A DNA stretch of 64,000 nucleotides from Streptacidiphilus jeojiense. GTDB taxonomy: Bacteria; Actinomycetota; Actinomycetes; Streptomycetales; Streptomycetaceae. Location: contig NZ_JOEH01000005.1 in assembly GCF_000719095.1 (NCBI RefSeq), forward strand, positions 124,001 to 188,000, written 5' to 3'. Made by a program: the position numbers and the translations under genes. Below the pieces are notes generated by a model. That model did no database searches. It saw only the letters and a program-made list of their open reading frames with translations, and was not told where the DNA came from. Numbering within the stretch: the stretch's first letter is position 1; each line of letters opens with the position of its first letter. This document shows, in pieces, positions 34,953 to 43,900 of this stretch.

Positions 34953-35777
34953 TCAGTCGATCGACACCCCGGCCAGCCAGCCGCCGTCGACGATGACCGG
35001 CTGCCCGGTGATGTAGGAGGAGTCCTCCGAGGTCAGGAAGAGCGCCAGCTTGGCGATCTCGTCGGCCCGGCCGATCCGGCCCAGCGGGATCACCCGCCCG
35101 TAGAGCTCGGCCGTGGCCGCCGCTATCGCGGCCCCGTCCTCGGCGCTCATCATCGGCTCCCCGCTGTCGCCGACGAAGACATTGGCCGGGTTGGCCATCG
35201 GGGTGTCCACCGAGCCGGGGCAGATGGCGTTCACCCGGATCCCCTTGGGCGCCAGCTCCAGTGCGGCCACCCTGGTCATGCTGAGGATGGCGCCCTTGGT
35301 GGCGGCGTAGGAGGTGAGCATGGCCATCCCGGCCTGCGCGGTGTAGGAGGCGGTGTTGACGATGGTGCCGCCGCCGGCGGCCTCGATCAGCGGGGCCGCC
35401 GCCCGCATCCCCAGGAAGCAGCCGACCTGGTTCACCCGGACCACCGTCAGGAACTCCTGCAGCGGCGTGCTGACCAGTTCGTTGAGCCGCAGGATGCCGG
35501 CGTTGTTGACCAGCCCGTCCAGCCGTCCGTACGCGTCGGTGCAGGCCTGCACCGCCTCCGCCCAGTCGTCCTCACTGCTGACGTCCAGGTGCTGGTAGCG
35601 CACCCGGTCGTCGCCGAACGTCTGGGTCAGCTCCTTGGCCAGCGCCTCGCCGAGGTCGTCCAGCACGTCGGCGACCACGACCCTGGCCCCCTCGGCGGCG
35701 AACAGCCGGGCCTCCTGCTCGCCCTGGCCCCGGGCAGCCCCGGTGATCAGGACGGTACGGCCTTCAAGTCTGGGCAT
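34953..35777 (-). CDS. Short-chain dehydrogenase/reductase
   Basis: A 274-residue NAD(P)-dependent SDR. It has the Rossmann glycine motif TVLITGAARGQGEQEARLF near residue 8, the NNAG motif (LDGLVNNAGILRLNEL near 86), the catalytic Ser/Tyr/Lys as IVNTASYTAQ with SYAATKGAILSMTR (Tyr-x-x-x-Lys near 160), PGSVDTPMANPAN and the terminal ITGQPVIVDGGWLAG. The TGAARGQG form and the insert near 185-205 resemble SDRs often found with luciferase-like enzymes in actinobacterial catabolic gene sets. ATG at 35777 follows GAGGAG. A half-site ATCTGACG lies upstream at 35809. Confidence 0.9.
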   Translation of the reverse strand: MPRLEGRTVLITGAARGQGEQEARLFAAEGARVVVADVLDDLGEALAKELTQTFGDDRVRYQHLDVSSEDDWAEAVQACTDAYGRLDGLVNNAGILRLNELVSTPLQEFLTVVRVNQVGCFLGMRAAAPLIEAAGGGTIVNTASYTAQAGMAMLTSYAATKGAILSMTRVAALELAPKGIRVNAICPGSVDTPMANPANVFVGDSGEPMMSAEDGAAIAAATAELYGRVIPLGRIGRADEIAKLALFLTSEDSSYITGQPVIVDGGWLAGVSID

Positions 35778-35858
35778 GCACAGCTCCTCTTCCCGTTCCC
35801 ACATCTGCATCTGACGTTGTCTCGCACGTGTGCACGCACCACCCCGGACGGCGCCGGC

Positions 35859-36785
35859 TCAGACCAGCGGGACGACCTCGACCGCGATCCGCTCCAGCTG
35901 CTCCAGGTACTCGGCCGCGCTGCGGCTGCGCGGGCGCAGCTGCAGATGGGTGGCGCCCAGGGCGGTGTACGCCCGGAGCGTCTCCGCCAGCTGCTCTGGC
36001 TTGCCGCTGACCGAGCGCCGTCCGATCTCCCAGTCGGGCTCGCCGACGAACAGCGCGGGCGGGATGACATTGACCGCGAACGGTCCGCTGCGCCCGGCCT
36101 GCTCCCGGGTGGCGCGGATCAGCTCCAGCTGCGCGGGCAGGGCCGCAGGCGCGTCCCCCTGGGACAGCCAGCCCTCCCCCAGCAGCGCCGCCCGGCGCAC
36201 CGCGCGCGGCGAGGAGCCGCCGACCCACAGCGGCGGACGCGGGCGCTGCACCGGACGGGGGCTGACGGCCAGTCCGGCGAACGGGAAGCGCGGCCCCGGG
36301 TGCGTCGGGTACTCCTCCCGCAGGGCGACGTCCAGGGCGGCCAGGGTCTCGTCCAGGATGGCGCCGCGCTGGTGGAAGTCCACACCCAGCGCCTCGAACT
36401 CCTCGGGGACGTGCCCCGCGCCGACGCCCAGCACCAGCCGGCCGCCGCTGAGCAGGTCCAGGGTGGCGTACTGCTTGGCCGACAGCAGCGGGTGCCGCAG
36501 CGGCAGCACCGCCACGTGCGACATCAGCCTGGTCCGGGTGGTGATCCCCGCCAGCCAGCCCAGCGTGGAGACCGGGTCGTACCAGGTGGCGCCCATCGGG
36601 CCGGCCAGCCGCTCCGGGATGGCGACGTGGTCGCAGACCGCGACGTAGTCGAAGCCCAGCCGGTCGGCGGCCTGCGCGGCCTGCGCCAGCTCGGCCGGAC
36701 CGGCCCGGGTCTCCCACGGCTCGCAGTAGATGGTGCTCTGCGACTGGACCGGCAGCTGGATTCCGAAGACGGCGGTGTCAGACAC
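35859..36785 (-). CDS. Luciferase-like (LLM class, F420-type) oxidoreductase
   Basis: A 308-residue TIM-barrel flavoenzyme. Visible are FGIQLPVQSQ at the start, AAQAADRLGFDYVAVCDHVAIPERL near 35, RTRLMSHVAVLPLRHPLLSAKQYATLDLLSGGRLVLGVGAG near 84-124, and PLWVGGSSPRAVRRAALLGEGWL near 190. This is the pattern of probable F420-dependent LLM proteins. The GTG start at 36785 overlaps the end of the upstream amidohydrolase by eight bases, so both are on one transcript. It is not closely related to the first luciferase-like enzyme of the cluster. Cofactor preference is inferred. Confidence 0.87.
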   Translation of the reverse strand: MSDTAVFGIQLPVQSQSTIYCEPWETRAGPAELAQAAQAADRLGFDYVAVCDHVAIPERLAGPMGATWYDPVSTLGWLAGITTRTRLMSHVAVLPLRHPLLSAKQYATLDLLSGGRLVLGVGAGHVPEEFEALGVDFHQRGAILDETLAALDVALREEYPTHPGPRFPFAGLAVSPRPVQRPRPPLWVGGSSPRAVRRAALLGEGWLSQGDAPAALPAQLELIRATREQAGRSGPFAVNVIPPALFVGEPDWEIGRRSVSGKPEQLAETLRAYTALGATHLQLRPRSRSAAEYLEQLERIAVEVVPLV

Positions 36786-38007
36786 CGGTGGCCCCCTTCC
36801 ACAGCCCCTCCGGGGTCAGGTCCAGCAGCCGGATGGCGTTGCCGCGCACCAGCTGCTCCACCACATCGGCCTCCAGATGGCCCATCTGCGACTCGGCGAC
36901 CTCGCGGCTCTTCGGCCAGGTCGAGTCCGAGTGCGGGTAGTCGGTCTCGTAGAGGACGTTGGCGGCGCCGATCGCGTCCAGGTTCCTGACGCCGTGCGGG
37001 TCGTCGAAGAAGCAGCCGTAGATGTGCTCGGCGAACAGCTCGCTGGGCCGGGTCAGCACCTTGTCGGCGACGCCGCCCCAGGCCGCGTTCTCCTCCCAGA
37101 CCACGTCGGCGCGGGCCAGGATGTAGGGGATCCAGCCGATCTGGCCCTCGGCGTACATGATGTTCAGCCCGGGGAAGCGGTCGAACTTGCCGCTCATCAG
37201 CCAGTCCACCATCGAGAAGCAGCAGTTGGCGAAGGTGATGGTGGAGCCGACGGCCGGGGGCGCGTCGGCCGAGGTGGACGGCATCCGGGAGGAGGAGCCG
37301 ATGTGCATGGCGATGACCGTGCCGGTCTCCTCGCAGGCCCGCAGGAACGGGTCCCAGGCGTCGGTGTGGATGCTGGGCAGCCCCAGGTGCGGGGGTATCT
37401 CGCTGAAGCAGACCGCCCGCACGCCCCGGGCCGCGTTGCGGCGGACCTCCGCGGCCGCCAGCTCGGCGTCCCACAGCGGCACGATCGCCAGCGGGATCAT
37501 CCGTCCCTGCGCGGCCGGCCCGCACCACTCCTCGACCATCCAGTCGTTGTAGGCGCGGATGCACAGCAGGCCCAGCTCGTGGTCCTTGGCCTCGGTGAAG
37601 GTCTGGCCGCAGAAGCGCGGGAAGGTCGGGAAGCAGAGCGCCGACTGGACGTGGTTGACGTCCATGTCCTCCAGCCGCTCGGGTATCGAGAACGATCCGG
37701 GGCGCATCTGCTGATAGGTGATCGCCTCCAGCCGGACCTCCTCCCTGGGGTAGCCGACGGCGGTGTCCAGGCGGGTCAGCGGGCGGCGCAGGTCCTCGTA
37801 GACCCACCAGTCCGCGATGGTGCCCTCGGTGCCGGGCTCCCCCATCCTCGGGGCGAACCGGCCACCGACGAAGGTCATCTCGGCGAGCGGGGCTCGGACG
37901 ATCCGGGGACCGGTCTCGCGGTACTTGGCGGGCAGGCGGTCCTGCCAGACGTCGGGCGGCTCGACGGTATGGTCGTCCACCGAAATGATCCAGGGGAAGC
38001 TCTCCAT
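36778..38007 (-). CDS. Amidohydrolase 2 / ACMSD-like metal-dependent hydrolase or decarboxylase
   Basis: A 409-residue member of the amidohydrolase-2 (PF04909-type) family, whose members hydrolyse or decarboxylate cyclic and aromatic acids. It starts with the metal motif region IISVDDHTVEPPDVWQDR (the HxH is degenerate to DHTVEP, as in this subfamily). It continues with GVRAVCFSEIPPHLGLPSIHTDAWDPFLRACEETG, VIAMHIGSSSRMPS (metal His) and NVLYETDYPHSDSTWPKSRE near 340-360 (catalytic Asp and His). It is the first gene of the minus-strand cluster. ATG at 38007 has a palindrome 20 bases upstream. I recall relatives in mycobacterial and streptomycete catabolic clusters, but the substrate is unknown. 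Confidence 0.86.
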   Translation of the reverse strand: MESFPWIISVDDHTVEPPDVWQDRLPAKYRETGPRIVRAPLAEMTFVGGRFAPRMGEPGTEGTIADWWVYEDLRRPLTRLDTAVGYPREEVRLEAITYQQMRPGSFSIPERLEDMDVNHVQSALCFPTFPRFCGQTFTEAKDHELGLLCIRAYNDWMVEEWCGPAAQGRMIPLAIVPLWDAELAAAEVRRNAARGVRAVCFSEIPPHLGLPSIHTDAWDPFLRACEETGTVIAMHIGSSSRMPSTSADAPPAVGSTITFANCCFSMVDWLMSGKFDRFPGLNIMYAEGQIGWIPYILARADVVWEENAAWGGVADKVLTRPSELFAEHIYGCFFDDPHGVRNLDAIGAANVLYETDYPHSDSTWPKSREVAESQMGHLEADVVEQLVRGNAIRLLDLTPEGLWKGATGV

Positions 38008-38026
38008 GACGGCCAGGCTAGCGCCG

Positions 38027-38045
38027 ATCTGACGATCCGTCAGGA
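38027..38045. promoter_or_regulatory. Putative operator of the catabolic cluster, site B
   Basis: ATCTGACGATCCGTCAGGA contains the perfect inverted repeat CTGACG-ATC-CGTCAG, immediately upstream of the first gene of the cluster. It closely resembles site A at 34884. Confidence 0.65.
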
Positions 38046-38107
38046 GTCGTGCACGCCGCAGATCGGAGCCGGGCGGAACGGCCGGACCGGACCGCCGGAC
38101 GGGACGT

Positions 38108-38147
38108 GGAAGCGCCCCGCTGCTCCGCAGTGCAGCGGGACGCTTCC
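38108..38147 (-). terminator. Hairpin terminator after the HtrA-like gene
   Basis: GGAAGCG (38108-38114) and CCCGCTGC pair with GCAGCGGG and CGCTTCC (38141-38147), one mismatch, 52 bases past the protease stop on the minus strand. Confidence 0.75.
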
Positions 38148-38198
38148 CCGCCCCGCGCAGACAGGCAGCACATACGCGGGGCGGCGGGGCGGGAGGGT

Positions 38199-39314
38199 TC
38201 AGGAGGCGGCGAGGGTGCCCAGCGTGACGTTGGCGGTCCGGGTCGCACCGTCGCGCAGGTAGGTCACCTGGACCTGCAGGCCCGGCTGCAGGCCGGCCAG
38301 CACCTCGCTCAGCTCGTTGGAGCTCACGATGGTGGTGCCGCCCAGCTTGGTGATCACGTCCCCGGCCTGGATGCCGCCCTTGGCCGCCGGGCCGCCGCTG
38401 GTCACCGAGACCACCCCGGCGCCGGTCTCGGTGTCGCCGCCGCTGGTCAGCACGGTGCGTGAGGTGATGCCCAGGGCGGCCCGGCCGGAGTTGGTGACCT
38501 TGCCGTCCTTGATCATCTGGTCGGCCAGGCTGACCACCGCGGACGCCGGGATGGCGAAGCCGATCCCCGGTGCCTGGGCGCCGCTGTCGGTGCCGGAGGT
38601 CGCGGCCAGGGTGTTGATGCCCACCACCTGGTCGGCCAGGTTGACCAGCGCGCCGCCGCTGTTCCCGGGGTTGATCGCCGCCGAGGTCTGCACCATGTTG
38701 GGGATGGTCACCCCGGGCGAGTCCGCGGTCGCGGGCTCGGACACGGTGCGCCCCACGGCCGAGACGATGCCCTGGGTGACGCTGCTCTCCAGGCCGAGCG
38801 GATTGCCCATGGCCAGCACGATCTGGCCGACCTCGACCTTGCTGGTGTCCGCGAAGACCGCCGGCCTGATGTCGGACGGCGGGTTGGTCAGCTTGATCAC
38901 GGCCAGGTCGCTGGTCGGGTAGGAGTAGACCAGGGTGGCGTCCAGGGTGGCCGAGCTGTCGGCGAGGGTGACCTTGAAGCTCCGGCCGCTGCCGATGACA
39001 TGGGCGTTGGTGACGATGTCGCCGGTCTTGTCGTAGACGATGCCGGAGCCCAGGCTCTCACCCGCGGTGATCTGGACCACGGACGGGAGCACTGCCTTGA
39101 CGGTGTTCTGATAGTCCGTCTGCAGGTCGTTGCCGGCGCCGGAGGCGGCAGCGGTCGCGGTGGAGGAGCCGCCGCTGTTCCAGCCGTTGGAGGCGTCCGA
39201 CGAGGATCCGCTGCTGCAGCCGGCCACGGCCGCGAGCACGAGTCCGACCGTGAGCACCAGGCACGGCTTGCGGAGCGGAAGCGAGCGGGAGGTGCCGGAG
39301 CCTGCGCTCTCCAT
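38199..39314 (-). CDS. HtrA/DegP-like serine protease, lipoprotein
   Basis: A 371-residue exported trypsin-like protease with one PDZ domain. The signal sequence ends in a lipobox (LAAVAGC, Cys33), so it should be lipid-anchored at the outer face of the membrane, followed by a Ser/Gly linker. The catalytic triad is visible: His in IVTNAHVIGSG near 102, Asp in TSDLAVIKL near 134 and Ser in NPGNSGGALVNL near 220. The PDZ domain is about residues 275-365 (AALGITSR, GGIQAGDVITKLGGTTI). Unlike most streptomycete HtrA proteins, it is lipid-modified rather than TM-anchored. Role: envelope protein quality control. Monocistronic. Confidence 0.92.
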   Translation of the reverse strand: MESAGSGTSRSLPLRKPCLVLTVGLVLAAVAGCSSGSSSDASNGWNSGGSSTATAAASGAGNDLQTDYQNTVKAVLPSVVQITAGESLGSGIVYDKTGDIVTNAHVIGSGRSFKVTLADSSATLDATLVYSYPTSDLAVIKLTNPPSDIRPAVFADTSKVEVGQIVLAMGNPLGLESSVTQGIVSAVGRTVSEPATADSPGVTIPNMVQTSAAINPGNSGGALVNLADQVVGINTLAATSGTDSGAQAPGIGFAIPASAVVSLADQMIKDGKVTNSGRAALGITSRTVLTSGGDTETGAGVVSVTSGGPAAKGGIQAGDVITKLGGTTIVSSNELSEVLAGLQPGLQVQVTYLRDGATRTANVTLGTLAAS

Positions 39315-39428
39315 GGGTGCGACCTTCCTGTCGGGCGGCCCGTCAAGCAGGGCTACCTTGGGAGATTTGCACCTATTGTCCCTTTTGTTCTACAAGAGAA
39401 CGGGAGGCGCGCCGCCCCGCCGCACGCA

Positions 39429-39470
39429 GAAAACCCCGGTACGGACGGAGGGGATCCGCCCGTACCGGGG
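39429..39470 (-). terminator. Rho-independent terminator of the acyl-CoA dehydrogenase gene
   Basis: CCCCGGTACGG (39434-39444) pairs with CCGTACCGGGG (39460-39470). On the minus strand the stem is followed by TTTT, a classical intrinsic terminator, 33 bases after the stop. Confidence 0.88.
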
Positions 39471-39502
39471 GTGGGGGTGCGCAGGGCCAGCGGACCGCGG
39501 TC

Positions 39503-40660
39503 CTACAGGCCGAGCGACTTGGCGATCACGAGCTTCATGACCTCGCTGGTACCGCCGTAGATGCGGAACACCCGGTTGTCCGTGTAGAGGCGGGCGATCG
39601 GGTACTCCAGGATGTAGCCGTAGCCGCCGTGCAGCTGCAGGCAGCGGTCGACCACCCGGGAGCAGACCTCGGTGGTGAACAGCTTGGCCTTGGCCACGTC
39701 CGAGGCGGTCAGGTCGCCGGTCTCGAACTGCTCCAGGGCGCGGTCCACCACGGCCTGGGCGGCGTCGACCTCGGCCTCGCAGGCGGCGATCTCGAACTTG
39801 GTGTTCTGGAACTCGGACACCGACTGGCCGAAGACCTTGCGGTCCTTGGTGTAGGACACGGCCAGGTCCACCGCGGCGCGGGCGGCGGCGTAGGCGCCGA
39901 CGGCGATGGCCAGCCGCTCCTGGACCAGGTTGTGGGCCAGGTAGAAGAAGCCCTTGCCCTCCTCGCCCAGCAGGTTCTCGACCGGGACCTTGACGTCGAC
40001 GAAGGACAGCTCGGCGGTGTCGGAGGTGCGCAGGCCGATCTTGTCCAGCTTGCGGCCGACGGTGTAGCCCTCGCTGGTGGTGTCGACGCAGAGGATGGAG
40101 AGGCCGGTGCGGCGGTTCTCCGGGGTGGCCGGCGAGGTGCGGGCGACCACCAGCATCAGGTCGGCCTGCACGCCGCCGGTGATGAAGGTCTTGGCGCCGT
40201 TGAGGACGTAGTGCTTGCCGTCCTCGGAGAGCTTGGCGTTGGTGGTCATCCCGGCCAGGTCGGAGCCGGTGCCGGGCTCGGTCATGGCGATGGCGGTCAT
40301 CATCTCGCCGGAGACGAACTTGGGCAGCCAGCGCTTCTTCTGCTCGTCGCTGCCGTACTCCATCAGGTACGGCAGGCAGAGGCCGGTGTGCACCCCGGAG
40401 CCGCCGAAGCTGACGCCGGCGCGGGCGCACTCCTCGGTGACGATCGCCTGGTACTTGAAGCCGTGCATGCCCGCGCCGCCGAACTCCTCCGGCACCTCGA
40501 TGCCGAAGACGCCCAGCTCGCCGAGCTTCAGGTAGAAGTCCTTGGGGGCACGCCCGGCCTGCTCCCACTCGGGGTAGACCGGCACGACCTCCTTGGCGAT
40601 GAAGTCGCGGATGGTGTCCCGGAACGCCTCGTGGTCCTCGGTGAATACGGTGCGGCGCAC
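39503..40660 (-). CDS. Acyl-CoA dehydrogenase
   Basis: A 385-residue FAD flavoenzyme that introduces the alpha,beta double bond in acyl-CoA beta-oxidation or amino-acid catabolism. Landmarks are MTAIAMTEPGTGSDLAGM near residue 120 (FAD/substrate), KTFITGGVQADLMLVVART, KLDKIGLRTSDTAELSFVDVKVP, LQLHGGYGYILEYPIARLYTDNRVFRIYGGTSEVMKLVIAKSLGL at the C-terminus with the catalytic Glu of GGTSEVMK. The chosen start is GTG 40660 (VRRTVFTEDHEAF), behind GAGGAG; 15 unconserved codons precede it in frame. Monocistronic. Chain-length specificity is not predictable. Confidence 0.92.
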   Translation of the reverse strand: MRRTVFTEDHEAFRDTIRDFIAKEVVPVYPEWEQAGRAPKDFYLKLGELGVFGIEVPEEFGGAGMHGFKYQAIVTEECARAGVSFGGSGVHTGLCLPYLMEYGSDEQKKRWLPKFVSGEMMTAIAMTEPGTGSDLAGMTTNAKLSEDGKHYVLNGAKTFITGGVQADLMLVVARTSPATPENRRTGLSILCVDTTSEGYTVGRKLDKIGLRTSDTAELSFVDVKVPVENLLGEEGKGFFYLAHNLVQERLAIAVGAYAAARAAVDLAVSYTKDRKVFGQSVSEFQNTKFEIAACEAEVDAAQAVVDRALEQFETGDLTASDVAKAKLFTTEVCSRVVDRCLQLHGGYGYILEYPIARLYTDNRVFRIYGGTSEVMKLVIAKSLGL

Positions 40661-40858
40661 GATGGCGCTCCTCTCCTGAGCTCTGCTGAGCGTCCAAGCC
40701 GTCACTGGTCGAACGAACGTTAAGTTAATCGCCAGTAGTCTGTTCTGTCCAGGGCGCCCGGGTGTGACGTGAGCCGTGTCCGACGGGCTGTCCGGCGGAC
40801 GGGCAGAACGGTCGATAGGTCAGGTCGCCAGGTCAGTACGACGGCCCGGAAGCGGAAG

Positions 40859-40900
40859 CGCCGCTGCCCCCGCGACCGGGTGGTCGCGGGGGCAGCGGCG
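40859..40900 (-). terminator. 19-bp stem terminator after the amidase gene
   Basis: 40859-40877 and 40882-40900 form a perfect 19-bp GC-rich stem around the loop GGGT, 20 bases beyond the amidase stop codon on the minus strand. Confidence 0.85.
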
Positions 40901-40919
40901 GTGTCGGATCGGCCGGCGG

Positions 40920-43900
40920 CTACTGGGTGAAGTAGCCGGTGACGTCGGCAACCAGGTCGACGGTGCCGGCCAGGTTGTAGAAGTCCACCACGCCGTTGTG
41001 CACCGGGACCACCACCAGGTTGGGGATGGTCTGCCCGGTGGTGAAGTTCAGGTTCGAGGCCGTCGGCAGCGAGCTGCCGTCCGGGTAGACCGTGACCACG
41101 CCGCCCGCGCTGGAGTTGACCGCGGTGACGTTCATGACCACCGCGGTGACCCCGGTCGACGGAAGCCCGTTCACCCCGGCGACCTTGAGCTTCACGACCC
41201 CCTTGGCCCCCACCTTCGCCACCGGGACGCCGCCGGTGCCGTTGCGGGTGTCCATCGCACGGACCGGTCCCGCGGTGACGTAGGAGGAGCCGGACCCCTG
41301 GGTGAAGTAGCCGGTGACGTCCGCGACCAGGTCCACACTGCCGGCGTTGACCGAGAAGTCCACCTTGCCGTCCACCACCGGGACGATCGCCAGGTTCGGC
41401 ATCACCGCACCCAGCGGGACGTTCAGGTTGGAGGCCAGCGGCTGCTTCTGACTGTCCGGGTAGACCGTGATCACCGCACCGTCATGGGTCGGCTTCACCG
41501 CCGTGACGTTCATGACCACCGCGGTCACCCCGGTCGAGGGAAGCCCGTTGACACCGGCGATGGTCAGCACCCGCGGCGTACCGGCCACCACCGGGGCCTT
41601 GGCACCGCCCGTGGTGGTCCTGGTGTCCAGGAAGCGGGTCGGCCCGGCACTGGTGAAGGTCGATCCGCCGGTCGCCGTGGTCGAGTAGTACCCGGTCACG
41701 TCGGCCACCAGGTCCACGCTGCCGGAGTTGACCGAGAAGTCCACCTTCCCGTCCACCACCGGCACGATCGCCAGGTTCGGCATCACCGCACCGGCGGGAA
41801 CGTTCAGGTTCGACGCCAGCGGCTGCGGCCGGCCGTCCGGGTAGACCGTGATCACCGCGCCGTTGTGGGTCGGCTTCACCGCCGTGACGTTCATGACCAC
41901 CGCGGTCACCCCGCTGGACGGGATCCCGTTGACGCCCGCGACCGTCAGCACCCGCGGCGTACCCGCCACGACCGGCGCCTTGGCGCCACCGGTGGTGGTC
42001 CTGGTGTCCATGAACCGGGTCGGCGTGACCGGGACGAAGGCGCCCTTCGGCGGCGCCGCGGCCTGGACCACCTGGACGTCGGACGCCTTGACGTAGGCGA
42101 TCCGGTGGTTGAAGCGGATCGGGTAGTACTTGGTGGTCGCGGAGATGACCTCGGTGCACACCGACGGCGCGGCACAGCTGCCGGTGGTGTTGGTGTCACT
42201 GCTGGTGTAGTAGTAGTCGGCGCTCACAGCCGCGTCCGCGGTGTACGCCTGGCCCACCGGGAGGGTGTACGCCAGCGGCGCGACCGGCTGGTAGCCCGAG
42301 GTGGCGAACGCGGCGAGCGAGGCGGGGTAGTCCGTGGCCTCCGGGTAGTAGCGCCCGTACACCGGGACCGCCGTGTTGCCGCTGGGCTGGACGATCAGCT
42401 GGCCCGGGTGGGTGTTGGCGACACTGTTGATGCCGTTGGGGTTGTAGAACCAGGCCTTCTGGCCGCCGTACCAGATCGCGGTCCAGTCACCGCTGACGCC
42501 GGCGACGACGAAGGTCTGGCCGTAGACGGCCTTGTCGCTGACGTCGGCGACCTGGCTGCTGCCGCTGTCCATGCCGGCACCGGACAGGATGCTGTCGGTG
42601 ATCAGTCCGGAACTGAGCGAGGCGTCCTTGTAGAGGTAGACGAAGTTGGAGTTGGCCGCCGGGCAGGGGTCGGTGCTGTCCGTGGTGGCCTTCGGGTTCA
42701 CGTCACAGCCGAGCAGCTTCGGCTGGTTGGCCGAGCTGAAGGCCGGGGCGATGGTGACGGTGCCGCCGACGACAACGCCGCCGCTGCCGGCCGGGGTGGC
42801 GCCCAGCAGGCTGAAGAGGCTGCTCCAGTCGTAGTAGGGCCCGGGGTCCCAGTGCTGGCTGGTCACGAAGGAGGCGGGGCTGGACAGCGCGTAGGGCACG
42901 TCGTCGTGGCCGAGGATGTGGTCCCGGTCCAGCGGAATGCTGTACTTCGCCGCGATGTACTTCACCAGGGCCGCGTCGGCCGTGTACTGCGCCGTGGTGA
43001 GCCAGGTGCCCGCGGTGTTGTTGTAGGAGGTGCTGCCCCCGGCGAATCCGACGTTCTCGATGCCGACCGAGTGCAGGTTGACCGACTTGTTGTCGGCGTG
43101 GGCGGCGGGGTCCTCAAGGGTCACCATCTGGGTGACCGCGCCGTTGGCGTCCACGATGTAGTGCGCGCTGCTGCCGAGGGTCCCGTTCTGGAACAGGGCG
43201 ATCGCACCGGCGGCGGTGGAGCCCTCGGTCGTGTGGAGCACGATCGTGTTGATGCCGTTGCCGTCGGCGGGACGGTTGCCCGGGTAGTAGTTGGGGATGG
43301 CAGCCGGCGCGAAGGTGCAGGTCAGCGAAGCCGGGCACTCGGTCGCCGCGGTCGTGGACGCGCCCACGGCCGCCGCTCGGAGGCTGAGCCCGCTGACGGC
43401 CTGGGTGGCGTCCGCCGCCGTCGGCACGGTGACGGCCGGGCTGGCGGCCAGGCTCACCGTCTGGTCGTCGGTGGTGGTGCGGGAGGCGCCGTCGTGCAGG
43501 GTCAGGAAGACCTGGTCGGCGAAGCCGGTGGCGGCCTTCTGGTCCGAGGCCTGGGCGTAGGCCGCGACCGCGCCGTACCACTGGGCCGGGTCGCCGCCCA
43601 CCGCGTGGTGCAGCTTCTGCTGGTAGGAGGCCAGCAGCGCCGCTCCGCCGCGGATGCTCTGCCTGCTGTCGCTGCGCAGCGCCGAGGCGGGCTGGTTGAT
43701 CAGCTCGGCGGCGGTGTCCAGCGTGTGCAGTGCCGGGGACTTGGTCCAGGACCGGTCGTTGGCCAGCGCCATCAGCGCGGCGTTGGGGGTGCGCGGCTTG
43801 CTGCCGTCACCGAAGTCGTTGCCCTCGGCCGCCACCTCGGCGGCCGTGAGCGGGGCCGCGGTCGACTCGGTGACCTGGGTCAGCCCCATCACGTTGTAGT

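Noticed and set aside
40700..40745. TetR-like operator before the acyl-CoA dehydrogenase gene
   Set aside because: ACTGG/CCAGT arms around an A+T-rich stretch are only 5 bp, and GAACGAACGTT is not a true palindrome; too weak to call.
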